Shown here piece after piece: positions 8,952 to 16,677 of a stretch of 16,677 bases of DNA (position 1 is the first letter of the stretch; each line of letters starts with the position of its first letter). Source of the stretch: Thoreauomyces humboldtii. Taxonomy: Eukaryota > Chytridiomycota > Chytridiomycetes > Spizellomycetales > Powellomycetaceae. The DNA is taken from the NCBI GenBank assembly GCA_027596035.1, contig JADGJA010000503.1:1-16677 (forward strand), in the 5' to 3' direction. The notes below the pieces were generated by a model. It had not been told where the DNA came from. It did no database searches and was given only the letters and a program-made list of their open reading frames with translations. The position numbers and the translations under genes are program-made.

Positions 8952-11900
8952 ATGTCTTGCCAAGCGCTGGTCACGACGCTCGAAGGTTTGTTCGCATTGT
9001 CCTTGGTATTGGGTCTTGCTATCGCTACTCGTTCATCTTCGCTTCCCGCAGAGCTCGTTTCGCAGGTCGTTTCCTCGCCGTCTGAAGCCCCGGAAGTCAA
9101 CGACATCGGCAGCAAACTCCCTGTGACCGACCTCTGCCTTCAGATCATCGATACCGTCGCGAAACTGACTCCGCATCGAATACCCGACAATGATGGTGAC
9201 TTTGAGGGCGTGGTGGATAGGATCGATGACGCCGGTGAGAGTCGACCGGATCCGAGAAAAGTAGGGCTCAGTCGCGGTGCGGTTTGAAAACGTGGATTTC
9301 CTTGAGGACAGGAGTGCGATTATGGAACGATACCGTGAGGAACAGATCTCACCGGGCTGGTGGTGGATGCCTTGATCCTCTTCCGCATAGTACGTGAAAG
9401 TCGGAGGCTCAAAGAGCGAATATGTCCCCTGACGGCAGGCTCGCAGAGCGTGAAGCCGCTTTTTACATCTTGAGACTGGCGGCACCGGCAAAGGAGGACG
9501 TGCGAGGTTAGCATTCCTGGGAGTCCATGTGTTCATACTATTAAGTGGATGTCCTTATGAACCTTTCAATATCGTAGTCATCATAAAGTTCTCACAGCTC
9601 GCGCTAAAGATGGGAAAAGGCTGGCTTGGTGAGCCCGTCATTGAAGATTTCTTGATTCTTGAAGAACCCCTGGAGTCAATGAATCGATAGATGTGGGGGA
9701 CCTTGTCAAAGCAAGGCATGCATATGACATCGGATCTGAGGTTTGTAGCTTTCGATTGCTCCTCAGCTATCGAACTTGTTCTGACTGCCAGCTCAGTATG
9801 TGAGCAGGACAAGCACTGCGCAAACCCCCGAGCTTCTAGCCGTGGTGGGAATGGTCGCGGCTCACCGGGCAGAGTTGGTCTGCAAGGGGAATCGGTGGTT
9901 GCCTTTGCTTCGAAGTTCCAGGTTAACGATGATTGTGCATCCAGGAGTTTACCGACAGCAACTCGCCTGTAGCTTTCATGTTGATGCGACAAGCATTAGG
10001 GTACCCCTCTTTGGGTGACCGTGAGGCAAGCGAAAATTTCAACCGGAAAATGGTGAAAGATCCATGTCGCAGTCAACCTGACGGGCCTTTGGCAGTTTCG
10101 CATTTTAGCACAGATATGCTTGGATTGCGGGAGGAGATCAGGGTCTCCCGCGGACGCGATTCAGTGGTGTCAGCTTGGCATTCAGGCGGTAGATGCCCGT
10201 CCGGAGGTAGATAGAGACACTCGTAGTGTTAAGGTACCGACAGCAACTTTACCTGGTTTGATAACCTTGCGAATTGTAGCTGATACCTTGACATTTAGAC
10301 CCATATTTTGCTGTTGATGGGAACGTTGCACTTTGATGCGCAAGACCTGGAACTGGCCACCCAGGCCGTGGGTCTGGCCCTCGAGGTGCTAATTACTCAG
10401 GCGAAGCCGGAAGCCGGTTTTGTGCTAATAAACAGATGTTTCTCAGGAATCACCGTCTCTCTTACCGGCACACTACATGATGCTACGTTGCGTGGCGGAG
10501 ACTACGATAGAAGAACCAGAAATCGAGCGAGGTACATGGTTCATTCAAAAGTAGGCGGTTCCCATATTGCTCATCACCGCGTGATAGTCTTTGCAGATGC
10601 GTTAGTCCGTTGTACGAAGACGTTGGTCACTTTACCGAATTTCAACATGTAAGAGAGCGCAGCTTTGACCAATTCCGAGGCTTAGATCTGACAAATTACT
10701 TCCATCGATACAGACTTCTGGCCATGATCAATCTAGTTGCAACGAAGACTCAGTAGGGACACCGCAACTAATCAAACGTCTCTGATTTTGACGCTGGCTG
10801 ACAGAAAGCCTGTTCCAGCGCTGGGTCCGGAGCGGATGCAGCCGATCTCGCGCTGCGGGCATTGGCAGATTTACCTTCGACTCCTGAGCAGATCGAAAAG
10901 CTAAAAATCCTGAAGCTGTATCTGCTCATTTCGATGGACGATCCTCTGAAGCGTGTGACTATTGAAGTGGACCGGATAATAGGTAACATAATGTTTCGTG
11001 CCCTGGGTCGTCGCTTGTGTTGATCGCGCGTTTTGATTGTCTTTCTCTGTCGGTTCCGAAGAGGCAATCTGCGAAGAGGGTGCAAATCCTCAGTTAGCGA
11101 AGACTTATCGGGTACAGGATCGAAGACTGAGCTGAGTCGCGGCCACCGCTGATCATTGAGCTTCCTGAAATAGTTGATATTGTGGCAATCGGCGGACAAG
11201 GCTACTCAGGTATGACATTCGGAACTGGAGCTATCCGCCATTACCCTTTACCTCAGCTATAAAACTCACTTCGGTTGTTTTCAGGAAAGCCGTTGGGAAG
11301 AAGCAATTACATGGTTCAAGCTCAGCATGCGTCTCACCGTTGAAGATGCAGTTGACGCCAAGAACGCTGGTATGTTCTCCTCTACTTATGTCGGAATTCC
11401 ACCTGCTCTATTCAACTTGCGGTTAGCCATTGTACGAAGGAAGATGGCAATCTGTTACCTGGAGCTGAAGCGTTTTAGCGAAGCGTACGAATGCTTGGAT
11501 TTCCAGGGTATGTTGAGATGCTCCTAATGGCCATCTGTTGACTAGGTCTAATGTATGGTCAGGGGTCGCACGAAGCTTTTCCCCGGAATGCCATTTCCTG
11601 GGGTTCGTAGCAAAGATGGAGCTTGATGACACATCAGCAGGTTCGTGGAGGTGAAGGCATTCAGGGAGATCCACGCTTTAACACACCCGGGGTCGTCGAA
11701 AAGCTTTTGAACATCTCGGATGCGTCACATGCGGATCCGAAACCTTCCGGCTGTTCATTTGTGCTGCTCAGCTAGCGTACAAGGTGGGCTATGATTCCGC
11801 TGCCCATCCATCCACAATTCTCGGATTAACGGAGAATTAACTTGCAGAAAGGAAACAAGCCGGCATTGCAACGAGTGCTGAAGGCCATTGTGATGTCGTC

Positions 11901-13461
11901 TCTCGATTTCAGTCAGGATCAAAACAAGATGAACCTGATTGCTGTTTTACGGTGACCGCTTGCCCATGAGTTCTTGAAAAAAAACTCGCGTCTGACCCTC
12001 CTCTCGCTCTTTACACAGCTGCTTGATTCGCTTGACGAAAGGTCTTGTGGAAGCGGACGGCAAGTAAGTGACAGGTGACTTTGGCGGCGGGAGGGACCGC
12101 AGCTCGCGCCTCACATACATGATACTGGAGTCGACGCGAAGGACTGGAAGAGTTACTATTATATATCCAGAAGGGTGTGTGCTCTCAGGCGTCGCATCTT
12201 GAAGAGTTCTCCACTCACTGCTAAACCCGAGATGTTTTCAGCCTACGTACTACTGAAGCAATGTAGTCCACATGATGCGGGGCATGACGAGACTTTCAAA
12301 GCCGAGGTCGACTGGCTTCATCAAACCACGTGGAACATGGCCCTGGCTGCACTCACCGCGGGCCACACCGAGGTTTCATGCAATGCTTATCAACTGACGG
12401 CGGACGTTCTGTGTCTCGTGGAGGAGACGTTACAGAATCTGCAAGCGCGAAAAATCTGGTACGCTGTGATCGAGGGAGGAGCGAGTGGGGATACCAAAAT
12501 CGACGGGCAGGAGTAATTACACCCGGGGCAAGTCTCTTTGCAGTAACCGCGGGTCTTGTCCCGTTGGCCCGGCAATCGGTCCCTGAGGCACTCAAGCATC
12601 TGCCCAGGGCATTGCAGGCTCTGGAAGCTTTGAGGGCGACCTGCGCGAAAATCGCCACCTTGGATACGACCATGAGCTTATGCAAGGATCCGGTCGTTCA
12701 CCAAAGCATTTACTTGGAGTTTGAGATCAAGGTCAAGCTGGAGCTATGGGCTGAACTGGAAGCGATCATCGAGGTATCCGTCGGTTCCTCAATCCATGGA
12801 ACATGAAGAGAAACGTGTCAAGCAGACTCTCCTATCTCATCTCTCTGTAGTACGCCGAGTCAACCACTATCCAGGCTCCCATCGTGATCTTCGAGAGGAT
12901 GGCAGGTAAGAGCATGCATCTCGCACGAAGGCTGTCTGATGATTGCCCACGCTGGTACCCGTTCTCCCACCGAAAGACATCGTCACACGCAACAACTGTC
13001 CCAGCGAGGTCGTGTTCCTGACCATCCGATCCGCGCTCAACACGATCCTCAAACGGGTGCCGGACTTTGACATGCGGAGGTTCAGCCAGTGGTTCCGAAT
13101 CCTGATCCGAACGTCCATGGTCACCTCCTCCGTGACGACGAGGACGACGGACGACGAGACTCGATCGCTAGGTCTGTACCGTCAGGTCCTCTCCATCCTC
13201 GACGCCCCCACCGCCAACGCCGACGGCGCCACGCAGGGATCGGCGGCGGGATCGTACCCAAAGTCCGAGATCGAGTGGCTGTGCGTGACGGCGTGGAACC
13301 GGGGATGCGAGTGGTGGGGCGCGGGCAGGACGGATCGGGCGAGGGAGTGGTGCGAGATGGCGGTTAGCGTCGGACATCATGCTGATCCGTCGGATCTGGT
13401 AAAGCAGATGAGAGAGAGCTATTCGGATATGCTTGCTGGAGACGAGATGAAGGTGCAGTAG
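8952..13461 (+). CDS. SPO22: Meiosis protein SPO22/ZIP4/TEX11, 26 exons
   Basis: Exons: 8952-8985, 9052-9234, 9312-9393, 9439-9506, 9578-9628, 9691-9740, 9797-9877, 9945-10014, 10073-10206, 10299-10385, 10447-10550, 10597-10752, 10819-10982, 11062-11111, 11174-11209, 11285-11369, 11427-11507, 11563-11640, 11704-11783, 11848-11951, 12019-12063, 12131-12174, 12242-12484, 12544-12773, 12851-12905, 12977-13461. They total 2880 nt (959 aa); all introns are GT...AG and all phases agree. Family marks: VRLWNDTVR (about 74-82), LALKMGKGWL, ILWQSADKA (W442) before EEAITWFKLSM, RRKMAICYLEL, AEVDWLHQTTWN (W647), and C-terminal SEIEWLCVTAWN (W899) with AREWCEMAV. The protein is a helical TPR-like scaffold. 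Known homologues organise the ZMM group for crossover formation on the synaptonemal complex. The junctions at 9393/9439, 9877/9945, 12484/12544 and around 10649-10818 are the least certain. Confidence 0.85.
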
Positions 13462-14164
13462 GAGAGAAGGCTCTGGTCTGTATATTATTCGGGATGTGTT
13501 CCCATGTGTAGCGTAGTGTAGCAGTAGCCCCAGCATATCTTCATCCTGCAGACGATAGCCAGGGGGCGAAAGTTCCAACCGTGAGAGAGTTCCGCCTCGT
13601 ATTTTTCACGGCAACAACATCCTTTTCTCATCTGGCGATCCGAACGGCGATAGGAGGGACATGCCCCGTCGATCCTTGGGCTTCCTAGCTCTTTCGATAG
13701 CAAGCTCTTGGCCGTCGAACCGCAGGGGTCAAAGCGGAGTTTTCTCGGTCAGAAGCTGTCCAACATCCTACAAGTGGGGAAACGCCCATAGTCGCAAACC
13801 ATTGGGGGGTGGGGGAGAGGAGTAGCATTCAGAGGCTTTACCCCACCGCCTTCGCCCTTGCCCCCGCAGACGCACCGGAGGGAGAACGGGGTGGATTGGG
13901 ATTGTCCATACCCGTGCGCCCCCAGCTATATGGAAGTGTTTCATCTCCCCTCACGACGGGGGCAGTCGTGACGGGCGCTTGGAATGCTCCCCTTTCGCGT
14001 GTCATAGAAAAGGGGGAAGGAAACCTTACTCTTCGTCTTTCTGGTGAATCATGGAAGTGGGGATATAAAGCGCACGTAGGGACCTGCATCTTTCTCTCTC
14101 TCAACTCATCTCTTCCATCAACTACATCCCCCCTCTTCCACTTCCATCCCCACCAGAAGCAATC
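13462..14164. other. Intergenic: SPO22 3' end and promoter of the surface protein
   Basis: The first part is presumably the SPO22 3' untranslated region. The second part is G-rich (a G-run near 13804-13818, and GGGGG-type blocks to about 14020) and leads into the TATA box at 14063. Open frames on both strands in this stretch are low-complexity or antisense to the next gene. I see no RNA gene. Confidence 0.5.
14063..14069 (+). promoter_or_regulatory. TATA box of the surface-protein gene
   Basis: ATATAAAG lies about 100 nt before the ATG at 14165. It is followed by a long CT-rich leader (about 14088-14150) and an AAGCAATC start context. This layout is typical of a strongly expressed fungal gene. 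Confidence 0.7.
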
Positions 14165-14962
14165 ATGAAGCTCGCCCTCTCCACCATCGTCCTCGCCACC
14201 GTCGTCTCGGCCCAGAGCTTCAACACGACGCTCCCAGCAGCCTGCTCGACCGGCGCCGGGACAGCCGTCCTCGCCGCGTTCCCCTCTTGCGGTCTCACCG
14301 AAGCCCTGCCACTTCTGAATGTCACCACGACAGCCGCGCTGATGTCGGGTCTCAACACCCTGATCAACAGTTCCACCTTCGTCCCCGCCATGTGTTCCAC
14401 CGCATGCACCACGGCCCTCACCGCCGCCGCCGGAACCATTGAGACCGCTTGCGGATCGTCGCCTATCCTGTCGTCCTTCACCATCGGTGGCCAGACGCTC
14501 GATCAATCCGTTGGTACCATGAATCTCACCTCCGCGGACCTCATGATGTTGAAGGGAATCGAAGCGTTGGACGCCGCCGACCTGATCAACTCCCTCGCCT
14601 ACCTTCGACAGGCTCTCTGCGTGATGGACAACAAGGCCTACTGCATCCAGACCCTCAACAAGGCCACGAACGGCAACCTCCTCGCCACGTTCGACTCGTC
14701 TTCCACCACGTGCACGCCCTGTGCCAAGAAGTTCAGCGATGCGGCAAAGAACACGACCATGTTGCCAACGGTCCTGCTGCCGAGCGTGCAGAACGTCACG
14801 ATGATGACAACGGCGTTGTTGGCCAACTGTTCGGCTGCGAGCATCGCTGCTACGGTCGATGGCACCACCGCCACCACCGCGGGTTCGAGCTCGTCGGCTG
14901 GTCAGGTCGCCGTCGGGTCGTTGGCGGCTCTTGGTGCCGCTTTCGCTGCTCTCTTGGTTTAG
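14165..14962 (+). CDS. Secreted Cys-rich, probably GPI-anchored surface protein
   Basis: A single exon encodes 265 aa. An N-terminal signal peptide (MKLALSTIVLATVVSA, likely cut before QSF) is followed by a Thr/Ala/Ser-rich mature region. It has ten cysteines (27, 42, 77, 81, 96, 152, 160, 183, 186, 222) and seven N-glycosylation sequons (N20, N52, N68, N120, N195, N210, N221). The end is a Ser/Thr/Gly linker (about 233-245) and a hydrophobic tail (VAVGSLAALGAAFAALLV) without charged residues after it, which is the usual pattern of a GPI attachment signal with cleavage near 240-244. The even number of cysteines and their spacing suggest disulfides. It resembles fungal cell-wall or plasma-membrane proteins of unknown function. 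The Cys pattern loosely recalls the DUF7729 group, which I cannot confirm. Codons are strongly C-ending, which together with the promoter suggests high expression. Confidence 0.85.
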   Translation: MKLALSTIVLATVVSAQSFNTTLPAACSTGAGTAVLAAFPSCGLTEALPLLNVTTTAALMSGLNTLINSSTFVPAMCSTACTTALTAAAGTIETACGSSPILSSFTIGGQTLDQSVGTMNLTSADLMMLKGIEALDAADLINSLAYLRQALCVMDNKAYCIQTLNKATNGNLLATFDSSSTTCTPCAKKFSDAAKNTTMLPTVLLPSVQNVTMMTTALLANCSAASIAATVDGTTATTAGSSSSAGQVAVGSLAALGAAFAALLV

Positions 14963-15329
14963 ATTTGAGACCCTCTTGTTCTGCCTCTTTAGTATCCGCT
15001 TTATTTATCTTTATCCAAATGAGAAAACCTCTCTTACCAAATGCCGTCTCTGTCTTGCGATACTTTGCCTTTGAGTTTCGCGCCGCCGAACACAGGCGAG
15101 ATAATGTCGCAATAAGCGGAGCAACCTCGACGGTTTTGACCTCGAAAACAACTGAGCGGAGTTTTGTCCCGTAAGACTTCCGAGATTACTTCTTGCACCA
15201 CGCACCTACCTTGCCTGGGATGTTCTCGTCAGTACAAGTACTGGTTTTTTCGATAGCAAATGTGAACAAACGGCAATCACCTCGAGGCATGACCATTGCC
15301 GCCGTAGTCATTCTCTCTCCTTCAGGTCC

Positions 15330-15931
15330 ATGATGGCCATTGCAGCGTCGGTCAAGGTTGTCAACGGTCCGATTACCCCACGGGTAAACGCGATCAAAGG
15401 CGTTGGCGTTGACACATCCATCCTACTACCACCGTGAGTCCAGCTAATACGGACCAGCTATTGCGAGAACAAAGACGGTGTATAAGCCTTTTTAGCCTTC
15501 CCGAGCGAAGCCGAGTGCCGTAGGGAACAGTGCGGTGACACGCACAATGAAAAAAACCACCAAGGACTACCGTCCAGAAGAGTACGACGAACGAGAGAAT
15601 GGACCGGGTAGGAAGAACTTCCTCTGCGACCTAAGCTTCCGTGAAAAAACGCCTGATTCCAAAGAGATCACTTGTGAGACTTCTGCGTGATGTCCTACAA
15701 TCAAGGTACTCACCTCTCTCTATGCCGTGACCGTTCGTGGTTTCGCTGTCAAACAATCCGATGGAAGGTGTTGCGGACATGATCCGACAAACAGCCCCCA
15801 AGCGGCTACTCCACTTGGTCCCCCAAGTTCGGAAAGTTCTGACTGCATCCTCCTGCGTTCGACAAATGATCTATCCATCTTTATCACGCTTCAAGGATGG
15901 AGGAGAAAACCGGCTGACTAGCCTATCATGA
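15330..15931 (+). other. Possible small spliced gene, unresolved
   Basis: Three short frames look protein-like. The first, 15330-15437 (starting MMAIAASVKVVNGP), runs into a consensus donor CC|GTGAGT at 15434 with a CTAAT branch-like site after it. The second, 15547-15690 (starting MKKTTKDYRPEEYDE), is rich in charged residues and contains a GTGAGA donor near 15673. The third, 15737-15931 (containing NPMEGVADMIRQ), lacks an ATG at its start. An acceptor TTTTTAG occurs at 15490-15496. I could not join them with consistent phases, so this may be a decayed gene, a lineage-specific short gene or chance. No family is recognised. Confidence 0.2.
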
Positions 15932-15971
15932 AGACGTCTCATGAACCGCGCGTCATGAAGACATCTCATGA
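15926..15971. repeat. Tandem pair of near-palindromic 19-mers
   Basis: TCATGAAGACGTCTCATGA (15926-15944) is repeated as TCATGAAGACATCTCATGA (15953-15971) with one base changed and a period of 27. Each unit has TCATGA at its left end and TCATGA/CATGA at its right, around AGACGTCT, which is itself a perfect palindrome in copy one. GACGTC is similar to a bZIP (CRE-like) core. The function is unknown. Confidence 0.7.
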
Positions 15972-16023
15972 CAATAAGAAGGTACCACACTTCGCAACAT
16001 GATAGAGAGCACGAGAAAGGGAA

Positions 16024-16057
16024 TCAGCGGACTGTTGCCGGACTGTTGCGCCGCTGA
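16024..16057. repeat. Hairpin enclosing a tandem 11-bp duplication
   Basis: TCAGCGG (16024-16030) and CCGCTGA (16051-16057) are perfect inverted repeats. The tandem repeat CGGACTGTTGC occurs twice (16028-16038 and 16039-16049), starting in the left arm and filling most of the loop. It lies about 230 bp past the stop of the minus-strand channel gene, so it may be in that gene's 3' region. Confidence 0.6.
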
Positions 16058-16290
16058 CCCATTGCAAGGTTTGCCCCACTGTGCCCGGGTTGCGGCAAGG
16101 GGCCGTCAAAAAGCGGCAGAAGATTGTTACTTGCATCATCTCACATCATACGATCATATGAAAAAAAGGACGACGCAAAAAGAATCAGAAAGCGAGAGGG
16201 ATACATAACATGAACCACCCTCAAACCCACCAAAACGAACCCCCCAAAAAAAATAAGAAACCCCTCCATCTATCCCCTCCATATCCCCTA

Positions 16291-16579
16291 TCACAGAACA
16301 CTCAGCGCCCCCGCAAGACTCTGCGCCGCCCTCTGATTGTTATCCGCCTCGGCATGCATCGCGATCGCATCCGCATGAGCGTGGTCCCCGACCGTCACCG
16401 TCGGTGGCATGGGTACGGCGACGATCGGAGCAGCAGCAGCAGCAGCAGCAGCAGGGGCGGAGGGAGCGTCGATCTTGTGTTGCGGCGGAGTCAGGTACCT
16501 GATCTCAAGATCGATGAGATGGTGCTTCAGGGCGTACATGAACATGGTGCGACGTGACCATCTTTTCGAACCGTCTTGC
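16291..16579 (-). CDS. C-terminal exon of a probable MscS-family mechanosensitive channel (partial)
   Basis: The last exon on the minus strand enters from an intron whose acceptor (CCACCCCAG, AG at 16581-16580) and CTAAC branch site (about 16610) are visible. Its donor lies beyond the right edge. The exon encodes about 95 aa: QDGSKRWSRRTMFMYALK, then HLIDLEIRYLTPPQ, a poly-Ala tract (from an AGC/GCT repeat at 16429-16454), and an Ala/His/Asp-rich tail ending at the TGA at 16293-16291. The pattern of RR before a helix, then L-x-x-L-x-I-x-Y and PPQ, resembles the end of the MscS C-terminal domain in fungal Msy and plant MSL channels, which release ions from the ER or plasma membrane under tension. 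This is based on remembered family patterns and a short segment, so another helical protein cannot be excluded. Confidence 0.5.
16429..16454. repeat. AGC trinucleotide repeat encoding poly-Ala
   Basis: About eight AGC/GCA units. On the minus strand they encode the Ala8 tract in the channel-like gene's tail, a site prone to length variation. Confidence 0.9.
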
Positions 16580-16677
16580 CTGGGGTGGACGGGAAGGTGG
16601 TAAGTGGGTTAGTCTTCTCTTTTCCGGCAAGGTGGTGAAGAGAAATGGGTGAGGTATGCTTGGGTTTGGGTTTGGGG

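Larger units (their letters stand above)
14963..16290. other. Intergenic region with exon-like fragments and repeats
   Basis: This lies between the surface-protein gene (+) and the channel gene (-), whose 3' ends converge. It contains the unresolved exon-like frames at 15330-15931, a tandem pair of near-palindromes at 15926-15971 and a hairpin with a tandem duplication at 16024-16057. An AT-rich segment (TTTATTTATCTTTATCC, about 15000-15016) could help form the 3' end of the surface-protein mRNA. No RNA gene is seen. Confidence 0.5.

Noticed and set aside
8723..9115. Upstream extension of the RING ligase frame on the minus strand
   Set aside because: It would translate the TG microsatellite as a His-Thr run, places residues before the hydrophobic signal stretch, and overlaps SPO22 exons 1-2.
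9033..9536. Minus-strand ORF of 167 codons
   Set aside because: It is antisense to SPO22 exons 2-4, whose spliced product carries the LWN family motif; the minus frame shows no family features.
13838..14506. 222-codon Gly-rich minus-strand ORF
   Set aside because: It is antisense to the start of the surface-protein gene and its promoter.
14449..15174. 241-codon plus-strand ORF
   Set aside because: It is out of frame with the surface protein, which has a signal peptide, sequons and a GPI tail; this frame is His/Arg-rich.
16658..16677. TTTGGG repeats as a telomere
   Set aside because: There are only about two and a half units, and they lie inside an intron of the minus-strand gene.
1..16677. 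tRNA, rRNA, CRISPR array or transposable element
   Set aside because: I saw no tRNA B-box in a foldable context, no regularly spaced direct repeats with spacers, and no transposase or reverse-transcriptase motifs. A covariance-model scan could not be run.

Overview
The window is fungal nuclear DNA, most likely from an intron-rich basidiomycete. The introns are short (45-92 nt) with GT...AG ends and CTAAY/CTRAC-type branch sites, promoters carry a TATA box and a CT-rich leader, and the proteins match fungal or general eukaryotic families. Bacterial-style features (operons, Shine-Dalgarno sites, CRISPR, IS elements) are absent. All identifications rest on reading motifs and splice signals by eye; no database search was run.

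Layout. 1-3565: mostly non-coding or unresolved, with one TATA-led GC-rich locus near 1436-1783. 3566-6913 (+): a two-exon gene for a ZGRF1/Mte1-type DNA helicase (DUF2439 domain plus SF1 Upf1-like helicase, about 1096 aa). 6914-7512: convergent 3' intergenic. 7513-8722 (-): a four-exon PA-TM-RING membrane ubiquitin ligase (327 aa). 8723-8951: short shared divergent promoter with a TG microsatellite. 8952-13461 (+): a 26-exon gene for the meiotic TPR protein SPO22/ZIP4/TEX11 (about 959 aa), which no single ORF reveals and which I rebuilt exon by exon. 13462-14164: intergenic, ending in a clear TATA promoter. 14165-14962 (+): a secreted, cysteine-rich, probably GPI-anchored surface protein. 14963-16290: intergenic, with odd repeats and a few exon-like fragments. 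16291-16579 (-): last exon of a probable MscS-family mechanosensitive channel that runs off the right edge.

Functional picture. Two genes concern recombination: the ZGRF1-type helicase (D-loop processing and crosslink repair in known homologues) and SPO22/ZIP4 (scaffold of the meiotic ZMM crossover group). They are separated by an endomembrane E3 ligase that shares a divergent promoter with SPO22. The other two genes are cell-surface or membrane functions. I found no convincing novel multi-gene system. The most informative points are the ZGRF1 domain architecture with a duplicated internal motif, the very intron-dense SPO22 gene, and several unexplained palindromic or frame-conflicted loci.
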